DNA of 24,661 nucleotides from Hondaea fermentalgiana (GCA_014084085.1 NPFB01000220.1:20673-45333); one strand, 5' to 3'. Shown: positions 1-9,516, numbered from the stretch's first letter. Notes: generated by a model from the sequence alone, not told the origin. Numbers and translations are program-made.

Positions 1-65
1 CCGGACGCAGCGGCCGCGCGCAACCCCGCGCCGCGCGCCGCGGTCTCTGCTCGGGTCTGCCGCCG

Positions 66-140
66 CGACAGACACACAGACAGACTGACTGACAGACAGA
101 CAGACAGACGCAGAGAGACAGACGCAGAGGAGAGACACAG
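66..140. repeat. GACA/CAGA microsatellite
   Basis: Imperfect tandem GACA units run through this stretch, followed by GAGACA/GACGCAGAG variants. It is a simple repeat with no coding role visible. Confidence 0.85.
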
Positions 141-197
141 CGGAAGAAAGGCGGGGCGCACTTACGCAGCGGCGATAGCCCACTTGCGGCGCGGCGC

Positions 198-290
198 GCA
201 AGTGCGGAATGCGGGCGGCCGCGCGCGCAAGTCGGGAATGGCGGCGGCGCAAGTGCAGAATGCAAGTGCGGAATGCAGGCCGCAAGTGCG
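198..290. repeat. 15-base repeat GCAAGTGCGGAATGC, about five copies
   Basis: Copies or near-copies start at 198, 227, 249, 262 and 282, the last one truncated. Spacing is irregular and GC-rich filler lies between copies. The unit does not resemble the short microsatellites elsewhere in the window, so it could be a minisatellite or a cluster of protein-binding sites. Confidence 0.7.
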
Positions 291-1299
291 CGCCCGCCCG
301 CCGCGGCGGCGTGACGCGGTAGCGGCGGCCTAGGCGGGGCTAGGCCACCGCCTCGACTAACTAACTGTAAACGAGAATGAACGAGCGAATGAAACCAGGG
401 AGTCAAAAAGGAGAACTTGACGACAGTGAAGAGTGGAAACTGGGAATCAAGGCCGGCCCTCCGGGGAACGGGGGGCAAAAGCGCCGCAAGCCAAGCCGAG
501 CCGCAGAGACGGAGACGGCGCGCGAGCACGCGGACACGGCGCGCGAGCGCGCGGAGGAGAAGGCGGCGAGCACGCGGCGCCCGGGAGAGCGGGGCCCGCG
601 CGAGCGGCGGCGGACGGCCGCGGCGCCTCCAGGACGGCGCGGATGGCTCAAGCACGGTGGACTTGGGAGGATGGAGGGAGGGATGGTCAAGGCCTGGGAT
701 GGCGCGCCGAGGAGGACGAGACGCGCGAGCTGCAGCTGCTGGCGGAGGGCGGCGGCGATGAAGCTGCAGGTGGAGACGGAGGCGCCGGCCGGCCGGCCAG
801 CGCGGGAGATGCGCAAGGCAGTGCGGGCTGTGGCCAACGGCAGGCGGCGGAGGTTGAGTGAAGACGAAGCCGCAGCGGCATCGTCCAAGTGCACGCGGCA
901 GACCCGCGGAAACGGGGACCTCGAGCACGAAAAACCGTGCTGTGCGTGCTGCAGCTAGCTGCCGGTGCGCGAGTTCCTGACTGCCGGCGGGTGGGAGGAT
1001 AAAGCGCTCGCGAGACGGGACGGAACGGACGCGGAGCAAGCGAGCGAGCTGCCGAGAGTGCAGCCCAGCATGATGCGTGCTGCTGCTGGTAAGGCAAGCA
1101 ACAGTCTTGCAAAATGACGCCATTCACAAGGCGCGTGGCCTGAGCGCCTCTGAGACTCACGCGCTGCTGCACTGGCAGGTGACGTGGCCGTCGAGTCGAG
1201 CGTGCTGCAGTGCAGTGCAATGCAGGTAGTGCGAGGCCAAAAAGCCCCGGGACGCGGAAGTAATGAGAGCGCGAGTGCTTCCGCACCGCGACCAGCCAA

Positions 1300-1354
1300 G
1301 CAGCAGCTGCAGCAGCTGCAGCACAGCAGCAGCAGCTGCAGCACAGCAGCAGCC
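1300..1354. repeat. CAG/CTG triplet tract with CAGCTG palindromes
   Basis: The stretch is built from GCAGCAGCTGCAGCACAGCA-like units repeated about twice, so it carries several CAGCTG palindromes. It lies just upstream of a TATA-like sequence. Reverse-strand frames across it encode only Ala/Cys/Leu runs and are treated as chance. Confidence 0.75.
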
Positions 1355-1366
1355 GAGTAGGAAGCA

Positions 1367-1373
1367 TATATAA
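1367..1373 (+). promoter_or_regulatory. TATA-like element TATATAA
   Basis: An isolated TATATAA lies in otherwise GC-rich DNA, directly after the CAG/CTG tract and about 520 bases before the SNF8 start codon. It could serve a transcript with a long leader or a leader intron. No transcription start can be seen from sequence, so the call is tentative. Confidence 0.3.
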
Positions 1374-1528
1374 CCGATGATGACCAAGCAAACGAGGGGT
1401 TGTCGGCCAGGTCAGCTCGCGAAGCGCAATCGTCGGCGTGCACTGGAGAGCTAGAGCTTTCTCTCCTTTGCTAGCGACAACCGCGCACTACTGAGCGCTC
1501 AGCCACGCGCGACTCGTCACTCGGATCG

Positions 1529-1554
1529 ATCGATGGATCAATGGATCCATCGAT
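1529..1554. repeat. Inverted repeat, 11-base perfect arms
   Basis: ATCGATGGATC (1529-1539) and its exact reverse complement GATCCATCGAT (1544-1554) flank a four-base AATG loop. The element sits in the presumed SNF8 leader or promoter. It could form a hairpin in RNA or be a dimeric protein site. Confidence 0.75.
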
Positions 1555-1893
1555 GCGTCGATTGTTGGCGACTTCGACCATCACTCGCATTCGCCATCGC
1601 CGCGCCGTGCCGGCCGCTGTCTGTCGCAATGGTCTAGTGGCGGCCACGACCATGGCCAACTTGGCACAACTTGCATGCAAGTCGGGCGGGTTCGAGCGCG
1701 ACCTCTCTAGGTCTGGTAGGAAAAAGGACCGCACCACCTGCCTCGGATGCGTAGAATTTTTTTTTTAACGAAAACAAGACTCGGACGGCAACGATGATCT
1801 TTCGTTCTTTTTTCGTTTGCTATTCTGATCAGGCTGTTTCTGCAAAGAAAGTCAGTCCTCGTTCATTCTTCGCGCTGCCGGCCTCGCGCGACG

Positions 1894-2640
1894 ATGCGGC
1901 GCAACGTAGGCGTGGCGCGCGCGGTGCGCGCCCGCAAGGAGCGCGACGCGTACCAAGGCAAGGGCGCGGAGCTGAACCGCGCCAACTTGGAGCACTTTCA
2001 AACGCAAATGGCCGCCTTCAAGAGGGAGCTGGAAAACTTTGCCGTCAAGCACAAGAAGCAGATCAACAAGGACCCCGAGTTCCGCAACAAATTCCAAAAC
2101 ATGTGCAGCAAGGTCGGCGTTGACCCACTCGCCAGCAACAAGGGCTTCTGGGCCGAAGTCCTTGGCGTCGGAAGCTTCTTTTACGAGCTTGGCGTGCAGA
2201 TCATTCACGTTTGCCTCGCCACGCGCGACGCCAATGGCGGCATCATCCAGTTTGAAGACCTGCTTCAATACCTACGAAGAATCAGGCAGCGGGCCGGCCG
2301 CGAGACGCAACAGATCTCCGAAGAGGACGTCCAGCGCGCCATCGCCTCGCTCGAGCCCCTTGGCAACGGCCTTCGCACGGTCAAGGTGGGGCCGCGCCAA
2401 ATGCTCGTCTCTGTGCCGATGGAGCTCTCTCCGGACCATACGACCGTTCTTGAGGCTGCGCAAACGCACGCTGGTGTTCTTTCCATACCGGTAGTGCAGC
2501 GCGATCTCGGTTGGTCGCAGGAACGGGCTGCACGCGTCCTGGACGCTCTCCAAGCACAGGGCATGACCTGGGTCGACAAGCAGACAAAAGACGGCGTCCC
2601 AGCCTACGAGTTTCCTTCTATACAGCTCAACCTCATGTAA
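1894..2640 (+). CDS. SNF8: ESCRT-II subunit SNF8/VPS22 (EAP30)
   Basis: Predicted component of the ESCRT-II complex, which sorts ubiquitinated membrane proteins into multivesicular endosomes. The 248-residue protein is collinear with animal and fungal Vps22: a basic N-terminus (RRNVGVARAVRARKERDAY), a helical stretch at about 25-58 with the KHKKQI..DPEFR pattern, and the family hallmark VGVDPLASNKGFW at 75-85. FFYELGVQIIHVCLATR follows at 95-111, then tandem winged-helix domains (about 65-170 and 175-248). Length is close to the roughly 250 residues of human SNF8. The chosen ATG has A at -3 and gives the full conserved N-terminus. There is no intron. The next gene is convergent, 166 bases away. 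Identification rests on motif recognition and is strong. Confidence 0.95.
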   Translation: MRRNVGVARAVRARKERDAYQGKGAELNRANLEHFQTQMAAFKRELENFAVKHKKQINKDPEFRNKFQNMCSKVGVDPLASNKGFWAEVLGVGSFFYELGVQIIHVCLATRDANGGIIQFEDLLQYLRRIRQRAGRETQQISEEDVQRAIASLEPLGNGLRTVKVGPRQMLVSVPMELSPDHTTVLEAAQTHAGVLSIPVVQRDLGWSQERAARVLDALQAQGMTWVDKQTKDGVPAYEFPSIQLNLM

Positions 2641-2806
2641 CATGGAATATTTTCCCCTTCTCTGCCTTGAACCTAAAGAAAAACCAAAATGACGCAACAA
2701 TGCAATGCGGAATTCGAAAACAAAACATAATTATCAACGAAGAAGGAAGACGCGTGGAATGACAGCAAAGCTGCATCTCCCATCCTTTCCTTTCTCTCCT
2801 TCCTCT

Positions 2807-5095
2807 CTACGACAGAGAACATCCAAAGCTCATGGTCTTGCGCGCCACGCCAACGACCCCAGCGACCTGTTGAACGTACTCGCTGTCGCTATAATTCCGT
2901 CGAGCAAGCTTGTGCGTCACCTTCTTGGACATCTCTGTCAAGATGCGTCCCAGACGCTGTCGTCGCTGACGGTCGCGCGCGGCATCCTCGAGCAAACCAA
3001 GGTGTTCATTGCGATGTTGAATGAGATCAAAGGCCAGCTTCTTGAGCGTGTCGCGATCGTGGCGCAAGAATTGCATCTCCACAGTAGGAACGACGTGACG
3101 ACCCTTTTCGAGCACACCAATGGCTTCCGTGCGGTAATAGCGGTACATGACCTCAATATAGGGCTCGAGTGTGCCCTCTGCGCGCTGTTCCTGCTGCTCG
3201 GCGTCGAGATTGAAAGCCCACACGATGCGCGAGTCAAAAAAGGCCAAAACCGAGACCAGCTTGGCAAAAGCCGTATCCTCGCTATCGCCTGCGAGTGCAT
3301 CTGTCAAGTACACTGTGTACGCCTCGTAAAGCTCAGCGTACGAGGGCGGTTCCTCTGTGATTTCCTCGATCGAACTCGCCTTTCTCCACCGACGCCGCCA
3401 CTTGTACAGTGGCTTGTTCCACTCTGCCATGACGTTGTTTGAGTTCCACTTGGTGAAGCACAGAAAACACGTACTCTGCAGCTCTTGAAAGAGTTCTGTA
3501 AAGGTGAGGTAGTTCCCTACGATGGCGGGCGTGGCGCGTTCGCGCAGGTCCATGGCCATGAGCACGTTGCTGATCACCTGCATGCGGTTGATGGCGTTGG
3601 TGGAAAGCATAATCTGCTCAAGGAGCTCGACATCAGTGACACATGTATCCGCGCCAAGGCCCTGTGTGTCAATGTACGACATGAGGTGTCCATCTACGCG
3701 GCCATCGCGAAGATAAGTTCCTCTGGTACCCTGAGCTTGGCCACCCGACACCTTGCACACGTCTGCAGAGTTGAGAATGGTTTGCATCGTCGAAGACTTG
3801 CCTGCGCCGCTGTTGCCGACGATGATAAGATTGAAGCTGAGCTCGGGGGCATGCGCAGGGTCGCTCCAGTGACTCTTGCGGTCTTTGTTGAGGATGAGCG
3901 CTTTGCTGATTTCGAGCTCGATACGACGCACTTCGATGCGCATCTTTTCTTTCATTTTGCCAGCCTTGCTCATTTTCTTGAGAAGGCTTTCCTTTTCCGC
4001 CTCAAGACCGCGGACCACGTTCGCAGTGTCCTGGTCTACATTTGCCAGAGCTTCCTCGCGCAGAACAACCAAGACGGGCTCGAAGCGAAGATGGCGCGCG
4101 GAATCTAGCATTTCCTGGAAAGCCTCGGAACCATAGTCGGGAATCTTGGGAAGTGTCGCTCGTGTAGCCTCGATGAGGTCCTTGCGCGAAGATCGCAAGA
4201 TGCGCATGCAGACTTGTGCAAATTCCGGGTTCTGGTCCACAAACATATGGCCATCCTCGTCACGAAGACAAGTCTCTTCGCCTCGCGCGTATGCTGCGAG
4301 CAACCAATCTACACGACCGATGGTCTCCATTGTCGACGCAATCATCTTGCCTCCGATGTTAAAGTGAACGACCTTTTCCACATTGTTTTCAAGCTTGCGC
4401 TTGATGCTGGATAGCGGGCTTGTGGTGCTTTGTGAGTTGCCTGCGGTCTTCTGGTTCTCTGCGTCGGCGAGCGCAGCAGGTTCCTCGGTTGGTCGAAGTG
4501 CGTTTTGTTTGATGTAGCTTTCGCTGCTCGATTCTTTGTTGGCGAAGTCAGCGCTCTCAGCGTCCCAGTCGGCCTCGTCTTGATCATCTTCGTCCAGTCC
4601 CGGTACGTCAGAAGACATGAGAGTAGTCTTTCCCGAGTTGAGTTCGATGGTCTTTTCAGAAAGCTCAATGTCTCCCCAGTCTTCATCCTGAGCGTCCTCG
4701 CCAGTGAGGCCATTCTCGCTCGCGACGGCTTCGCGGAAGCGCTCCAGAACCGCCTCGGAGTCGAGGGTTTTGGTAGAGAGTTCAATCTCGGACGGGTCCA
4801 CGGCCTCGTCCCATTCTCCGGCCGCGGTCTCGCGAAACTGCGCGAGCAGCGCTGCGGCGGCATCGTCCTTGCTGGGTTCGTGGGAATCGTTCTTCTCGCC
4901 CTTGGCGTTCTTGTCGTCGAGAGGCTGGGCCGGCTTGCTGAGGCCCCCGCGCTCGGGGACCTCGATGCCGACGTCTTTCTCAACAAGCTTCGCGGCCTCC
5001 GCATTGGCCTTGCCGCTGAAGCCCGCGACGTCCCCTGCGGCGGTCTCCCGCTGCGCCATGGCGTCCGAGGCCGCGACCGCGACGGCGTCCGCCAT
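2807..5095 (-). CDS. BTB/T1 domain plus coiled coil plus AIG1-like GTPase fusion protein
   Basis: 762 residues from the chosen ATG (A at -3, G at +4). Residues 1-240 are acidic and Ser/Thr-rich, probably disordered, with a twice-repeated FRE..IELS.KT motif. Residues about 243-340 resemble a BTB/K+-channel T1 (KCTD-type) domain: FNIGGKMIASTMETI, an L.DE.GH.FVDQNP core and a closing helix. A charged helical, likely coiled-coil stretch at about 355-410 follows. A P-loop GTPase comes next: G1 GNSGAGKSS at 427-435, G3 DTQGLG at 476-481 and a possible G4 FTKWN at 547-551. About 200 helical residues end the protein. The G1/G3 layout best fits AIG1/GIMAP-like septin-related GTPases. The G4 is not a standard NKxD, so the family call is moderate. 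Inferred role: a self-assembling GTPase scaffold. The frame stays open upstream to 5623, but that part is Arg/Ser/Pro-rich and includes a TTGAC repeat, so it was excluded. Confidence 0.75.
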   Translation of the reverse strand: MADAVAVAASDAMAQRETAAGDVAGFSGKANAEAAKLVEKDVGIEVPERGGLSKPAQPLDDKNAKGEKNDSHEPSKDDAAAALLAQFRETAAGEWDEAVDPSEIELSTKTLDSEAVLERFREAVASENGLTGEDAQDEDWGDIELSEKTIELNSGKTTLMSSDVPGLDEDDQDEADWDAESADFANKESSSESYIKQNALRPTEEPAALADAENQKTAGNSQSTTSPLSSIKRKLENNVEKVVHFNIGGKMIASTMETIGRVDWLLAAYARGEETCLRDEDGHMFVDQNPEFAQVCMRILRSSRKDLIEATRATLPKIPDYGSEAFQEMLDSARHLRFEPVLVVLREEALANVDQDTANVVRGLEAEKESLLKKMSKAGKMKEKMRIEVRRIELEISKALILNKDRKSHWSDPAHAPELSFNLIIVGNSGAGKSSTMQTILNSADVCKVSGGQAQGTRGTYLRDGRVDGHLMSYIDTQGLGADTCVTDVELLEQIMLSTNAINRMQVISNVLMAMDLRERATPAIVGNYLTFTELFQELQSTCFLCFTKWNSNNVMAEWNKPLYKWRRRWRKASSIEEITEEPPSYAELYEAYTVYLTDALAGDSEDTAFAKLVSVLAFFDSRIVWAFNLDAEQQEQRAEGTLEPYIEVMYRYYRTEAIGVLEKGRHVVPTVEMQFLRHDRDTLKKLAFDLIQHRNEHLGLLEDAARDRQRRQRLGRILTEMSKKVTHKLARRNYSDSEYVQQVAGVVGVARKTMSFGCSLS

Positions 5096-6569
5096 CTTCG
5101 CCAGCGACCGGTCGCAGGCTGTCTTGGCAAGTGCCACTTCCCCAGCTCGCTCCTCCTGGCGACCGGGCGAGCAGGCGGGCGGGCGGGCAGGCACGCGCAA
5201 GGGCCCTGCGCGACTTGCTCCCCTCGCGGCGACTCGACTCGGGTCTGGCCGCGGCACGCGACGCCCGTCTGGTCTGCCGCGCGCCGCGGTCCTCGACCGA
5301 GGCCCGTGCCGCGCTCGCACTTTTGCTGCCGGCTTGGCTGCTAGTCGCTTACTACCAGTGCTGCTACGACCCGTAGCAGTACCCGGCCAGCGGGACGATG
5401 ATGCGAGAAATGACCGGTGAGAAGCGCTGCTGGCAGTGCCAGTGCAGTGCCGCGGTGGCGACCAAAGGCGAGGCCAGTGTACGTAGTATGCCTCGTGCAG
5501 CACATAGACACAGGTTGAGCTTGCGGAAGCAATGGATGGAGACCTGGGCTTGCGAGAGAATGTGCTCTTCTGACTTGATTTGACTTGACTTGACTTGCAA
5601 TGAATGGGGTAGAGAAATGGCAATGTCAGTCAGTGGAATTCATGAGTTCTTTCAATCGAGTTGGGGGCAATGAAAGCAAATGTTTTCAATGCATGATTTT
5701 TAAGCACAGCTCGCGCCATTCGTCCACATTCTACGGAGAGGTAAGGTGTATATTTTTCATGAGAAGCGAAATGTGATGCAAGAGTCAGATAGACAGCTGT
5801 TGCACCAAAACAAGAGACAGACGGGTCTATGACGCCACTGCGACAGCTCTCACGAAACAAGAGACATGCTTGACAAAGAGATGAAAAGTCCATGCGCATT
5901 CAAGTGCGAGACGGTCAAGTTTCTACGCGACGCAATGCGCCCAAACAAAGCTGTCTCCACGGCCACGGGCAGCTTTTGCAAAGCAATACTTCTCAAACAA
6001 TCCAGCAACGCCTTGACTCTCCGCATTAAAGCCGTCCAGCTCGGGGCATCATCGCCGCATTAGGCCGAAGGAGATGGTGGTCCACACATCACTCACTCGC
6101 TTGTTCTCTCACATCACCACCACCGCCCGCATTGCGCAAACCCCATCAATGACAGAACCATCGCTTTCGCTCGCATCTGCTGCATGCGGCGCGGCAAGTC
6201 GCGGCGCGATAGCCGACCTGTCGTTCGCCGTTGCGGCGTCGAACTCCGCGTTCGGGGTCTCTGGAGTTCGGGGCTCGCAAGCTGACCGACCAACAGCAAC
6301 CAACCCGTGCTTTGCCTACGAAGAAGTGACTTGAGGGCGTACGTATAGCAGTATAGCACAGGGAGAGGAGCGACTCGGACGAGGCAAGTCCGGAACCCAA
6401 AGTCTGGCCGCCTTGCGCGCGAGGGGGGTCGCCGCGCAGCGCGAGCCTGCGTACAGCGGCAGACGGGGAGCGAGCGGGAGCTTGCGGTCCGCGCGACGAC
6501 GCGGGAGCGAGCGAGCGAGAAGGGTCTCCGAGAGGTCCAGCGAGGAGCGGAGCTGAGCCTCTTGGAAAG
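5096..6569. other. Divergent intergenic region between the BTB-GTPase and EI24-like genes
   Basis: 1.47 kb separating two head-to-head genes, so promoters and leaders of both should lie here. The left part (5096-5500) is GC-rich. The middle (5600-6060) is distinctly more AT-rich and carries only short frames without domain features. I see no supportable gene. The one clear element is the TGACT tandem repeat at 5571-5597. Confidence 0.6.
5571..5597. repeat. TGACT/TTGAC pentanucleotide repeat
   Basis: Five imperfect copies of TGACT in a row, located about 480 bases upstream of the BTB-GTPase start codon. On the gene's strand it reads as AGTCA units, reminiscent of bZIP half-sites, but the tandem layout makes a plain microsatellite just as likely. 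Confidence 0.75.
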
Positions 6570-7397
6570 ATGAACAGCGCAGCAGCTGCCGCTACGGCTG
6601 CGAGAGGGTTCGCGCCCGGGACGACGGACCGCACGGCTGCATTTTCGACGATTTGGAACACGACGTACTCGATGCGCGGCATGACGGCCATGCTTAAGAC
6701 GCCGTCGCTTTGGAGAATGATCATTTGTCCCATCATTATGGCGGTGATCTCGTCGATTGTCATCTTCATCGTGCTCATGGCCACCGTGTTCCCTGCGCAG
6801 GCACACGCAATGCACAACGGGACGCGGATGAGTATGCCGTGGTCTTGGTTCGTCTCGTTCATCGTGACCATCGCCGAGACGGCGCTCATCGTGACAATCG
6901 TCTTTGTTGCGATCTTTGCTGATCTCCAGCAGCGCGTCTTTGACAAGACGTACGACATGCGCAAGTCTACAGAGGCGTCCATGAGCCAGCAGCGCCGCGA
7001 GCGCTGCTGCCCATGCTGCTCGGGCTGCAACTATCTGCTTGTCCTACGCATCACTCTCCTCATTGTCACATCGCCGCTCAACATTGTCCCGCTTTTGGGT
7101 CAGTGGGTCTGGTCACTCATCAATGGCAACTTTTACGCGTGGTCGTTGCACGAGGACTACTTTATGCTGCACGGTATCACCAACTATCACGACCAGCACC
7201 GCATCGTACGTCGTCACGCCTTTTACACATCCTTTGGCACGACCTCAATGTTTCTCGAGACGATCCCCTTTGGCGTGGGCACCTTTTTCATGTTCGCGAA
7301 CGCGGCGGGAGCTGCGATCTACGCTGCTGAGCGCGAGCCTGCATTGCAGTTTTTGCGCAGCAAGGGGGAGGAGGACGATGGAATCGCCATGGCCTAG
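6570..7397 (+). CDS. EI24-domain-like multi-pass membrane protein
   Basis: 275 residues with at least four hydrophobic segments (about 51-74, 91-117, 157-185 and 227-253). The segment FLETIPFGVGTFFMFANAAGAAIYAAE at 228-254 resembles the C-terminal signature of the EI24/CysZ-like family, in particular the fungal RRT8/LDS-type members (from memory of the family, not searched). The loop between hydrophobic segments 2 and 3 is basic and ends in a Cys cluster, CCPCCSGC, at 146-153, a plausible palmitoylation or metal site. The N-terminus is Ala/Thr-rich with no clear signal peptide. A likely location is ER or lipid-droplet membrane. The ATG has A at -3. The stop is followed by a T-rich tract (about 7485-7511). 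The membrane character is certain; the family name is moderately supported. Confidence 0.7.
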   Translation: MNSAAAAATAARGFAPGTTDRTAAFSTIWNTTYSMRGMTAMLKTPSLWRMIICPIIMAVISSIVIFIVLMATVFPAQAHAMHNGTRMSMPWSWFVSFIVTIAETALIVTIVFVAIFADLQQRVFDKTYDMRKSTEASMSQQRRERCCPCCSGCNYLLVLRITLLIVTSPLNIVPLLGQWVWSLINGNFYAWSLHEDYFMLHGITNYHDQHRIVRRHAFYTSFGTTSMFLETIPFGVGTFFMFANAAGAAIYAAEREPALQFLRSKGEEDDGIAMA

Positions 7398-7533
7398 GTC
7401 AATAAGTTGTCGACCAACCGACGAAGAAACAATCGAGCGAATGATCAATCGTTTCGCCAATAGATCGATCGCTGTTCTTGTTTTGTTTTTCTTTTCTTTT
7501 CTTTTTTTTACCTTCCTTTGCTTGGATCAATAA

Positions 7534-8146
7534 TACGATTCATGTGAAGTAGACACGGAGTATGACATTGATATAAGTTACGAAGAGATTTTAGTTCAAC
7601 CAGAGACTTCAGAAGTTCTACAACAGGCTCTATGACGGCGATCCTAGCAGGTACCTAAAGTCCGTGGTGGACAAGACGCGCGAGACTTTCATTACGGTGC
7701 ATGTTTTGGGCGCCGCTCTCCGCGAAAGCGATCCAGGGTATACGGCATAGAACTTGGTAATGAGGGACAACGAGGATATTCATCTCACCCGTTTCCGCAA
7801 CGCTAACACCAAGGCGACGGCTGCTGAGCATGCGCAGAATTTGCGAGACTTCGACAAGCGCTTTCTTTCTCTCTCACTTTGTTCCTTGCAAAATGGTTAC
7901 ATTCTGCGGCATATGATGCATCCCGCTCCTCGGAGAGATCGCGATCTACGCGACGATATTTTCGCTAGTCGTACCTGCCTCAAAGTCGGAGTGCTTGAAG
8001 AGCACCTATACATGCAACCCGTCTCTGCGGACAACATGGTCCTTTTCGCGCGTCTTCGGAATGAACAAAGATTCGTTCATCTTCGATTGGAGCACGACTC
8101 TCACGTTCCAGAGTTAAAAGAGGATCGCATCTCTGAATTACTCTGA
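7534..8146 (+). pseudogene. Decayed protein-coding gene, unknown family
   Basis: Three adjoining open stretches read like one broken protein. A first frame is open from 7534 to a TGA at 7633 (ending SEVLQQAL). A second frame overlaps it and continues as LYDGDPSRYLKSVVDKTRE to a TAG at 7748. The same frame then reopens immediately and runs to the stop at 8144-8146, giving a charged, well-mixed segment of about 130 residues (LRNEQRFVHLRLEHDSHVPE near the end). Joining them needs one frameshift near 7620-7632 and reading through one TAG. No good ATG starts the first stretch. Composition is less GC-rich than neighbouring genes. I do not recognise the family. A real gene with an unusual intron, or a sequencing error, are alternatives. 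Confidence 0.5.
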
Positions 8147-9118
8147 TTCAACCCTCTTACACCCTAGCTCAGTCACTCAAAATCGCTGTGCTGGTTGCTA
8201 ACCATGACTGACAGGCTGGCCAGCCACCATCAGCGTTAGCAACAGTGTGTGACGAGGGCCCAGATCCTGCTCGCGGTGTAACAAATCATTTTTTCGTTTG
8301 TGCAAGCACGTTGTGCACATGTGCTGGTCGCACCCACACAGGCAGCCAGCTAGCTGCTGCTAGTTGCAGCCAGCTGGGCTGGTCATGCGTCCCACTACCA
8401 CCGCCTGCCTCTGGCACCAGCACCTGTGCCTTGATCCGTGCCAAGCTCCGCCTCTGCCACGCAGTACATTTCCGGTTCTCCGACGAGCCTGCTGGCCCTC
8501 TCCTCTCCTTCCCTCTTTGCTCGGAGCTGACCCAAGCGGTCGCTGTCGCCGTCTTTGCCGGGGCCCTCGATGTCCAGCGCACCGTTTTGTCGAGTTACTA
8601 CCAGAGGCCGCGGCACGGACAAGTCCTCGCGGGATCCTCTCTACAGCATGTATACGCGCCCTGCTCTGCAGTCCTTGGCGGTGAAGGAGGCGAAGAAGGA
8701 GACGGCGAAGGCGACCTCGTCCGCGCTGCCGCTGCCGCCGCCGCCGCTCTTCTCCTGCCTTGACTGCGGCTCGTCACCGCCTGCTCGCCCTGCAGCAGCA
8801 GTGGCAGGCGAGCAGCGCGTGCACGCCGGCTTGCGCTAGGGTTTCCCGTACCAACCCTCTAGCGCACGGGCGGTCCGCAACCGAGCCGCCGCAGCCGCAC
8901 CTTCATTGGCCTGTCCTCCCTCGCAGCCCTCTTCTACATTTCCCGCCCGGCCGGCCCTGCCGTGCGGCGGCAGCGTACCTGCAAACCGCAGATCTCCGCG
9001 CCTGCCGACCTCGCCGCTCCTCCCGGAGCCCTCGCAGCTGCAGCTGGCCGGAGCCGCGCCGCTGTAGGTCCGAGCCTCGAGGCCTCCGCCGGCGCGTTGG
9101 GCGGAGTGCGTTCGCCTG

Positions 9119-9142
9119 GACGAGACGAGACGAGACGAGACG
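9119..9142. repeat. GACGA pentanucleotide repeat
   Basis: About five GACGA units end in GACGGT. A longer copy of the same repeat, with the same GACGGT ending, lies in the leader of the WDR74-like gene at 16838-16869. Confidence 0.85.
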
Positions 9143-9200
9143 GTCCAGCCCGACAGAGGCACGGCCCCGCGCTTCGCCTCGCACGCTCGCTCGCTCGCCC

Positions 9201-9233
9201 CACGCACGCACGCACGCTCGCACGCACGCACGA
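9201..9233. repeat. CGCA tetranucleotide repeat
   Basis: Tandem CGCA units interrupted once by CGCT. A related CGCA/AGCA tract recurs at 9517-9544. Both lie in non-coding DNA upstream of 9823. Confidence 0.8.
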
Positions 9234-9516
9234 GCATAGCAGCTGCAGCTGCTCTGCCGCGACGCGAGAGCGCGGGAAAGCGGAAACGGGGTCCGAGCGA
9301 GCGGCGAGCAGGTGGCAGGTGGCCATAAGAGCGAGCGAGCGAGCTCGGAGCGAGCAAGCTTTCTTTCTTTCCCAGTCGTTCCCAGCAGTGAAGCGCGCAT
9401 AACCTCGTCGAGGGAGACCTGGTCGGCGACGGCGACGCTTGGGCCAGGCCTCGCGGCTGCCAACGCCGGCGCGACGCGGGCACAGAGAGGGAGCGGGTGT
9501 TCTTGCGAAGAGCAGA

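Larger units (their letters stand above)
1..1893. other. Gene-poor, repeat-rich leader region
   Basis: No supportable gene was found. Several long open frames exist on both strands between 377 and 1443, but they overlap each other and encode Arg/Ala/Gly/Pro- or Cys/Ala-biased strings with no domain signal. That is what chance gives in DNA this GC-rich. The stretch holds a GACA-type microsatellite, a 15-base tandem motif, CAG/CTG triplets, a TATA-like element near 1367 and a strong inverted repeat at 1529-1554. Its right part probably contains the promoter and leader of the ESCRT gene that starts at 1894. Confidence 0.6.

Noticed and set aside
377..1443. Long overlapping open frames on both strands
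   Set aside because: They are products of extreme GC content and CAG repeats: biased Arg/Ala/Gly/Cys composition, mutual overlap, no domain features.
5096..5623. 176-codon upstream extension of the BTB-GTPase frame
   Set aside because: Arg/Ser/Pro-rich, includes a TTGAC microsatellite, and the ATG at 5095 has an ideal context where composition becomes protein-like.
8245..8839. Open frames that might be a small gene or exon
   Set aside because: Ala/Pro/Ser-biased with GCC/CTG-driven runs and no recognisable domain. The start of the 8570 frame is only weakly suggestive.
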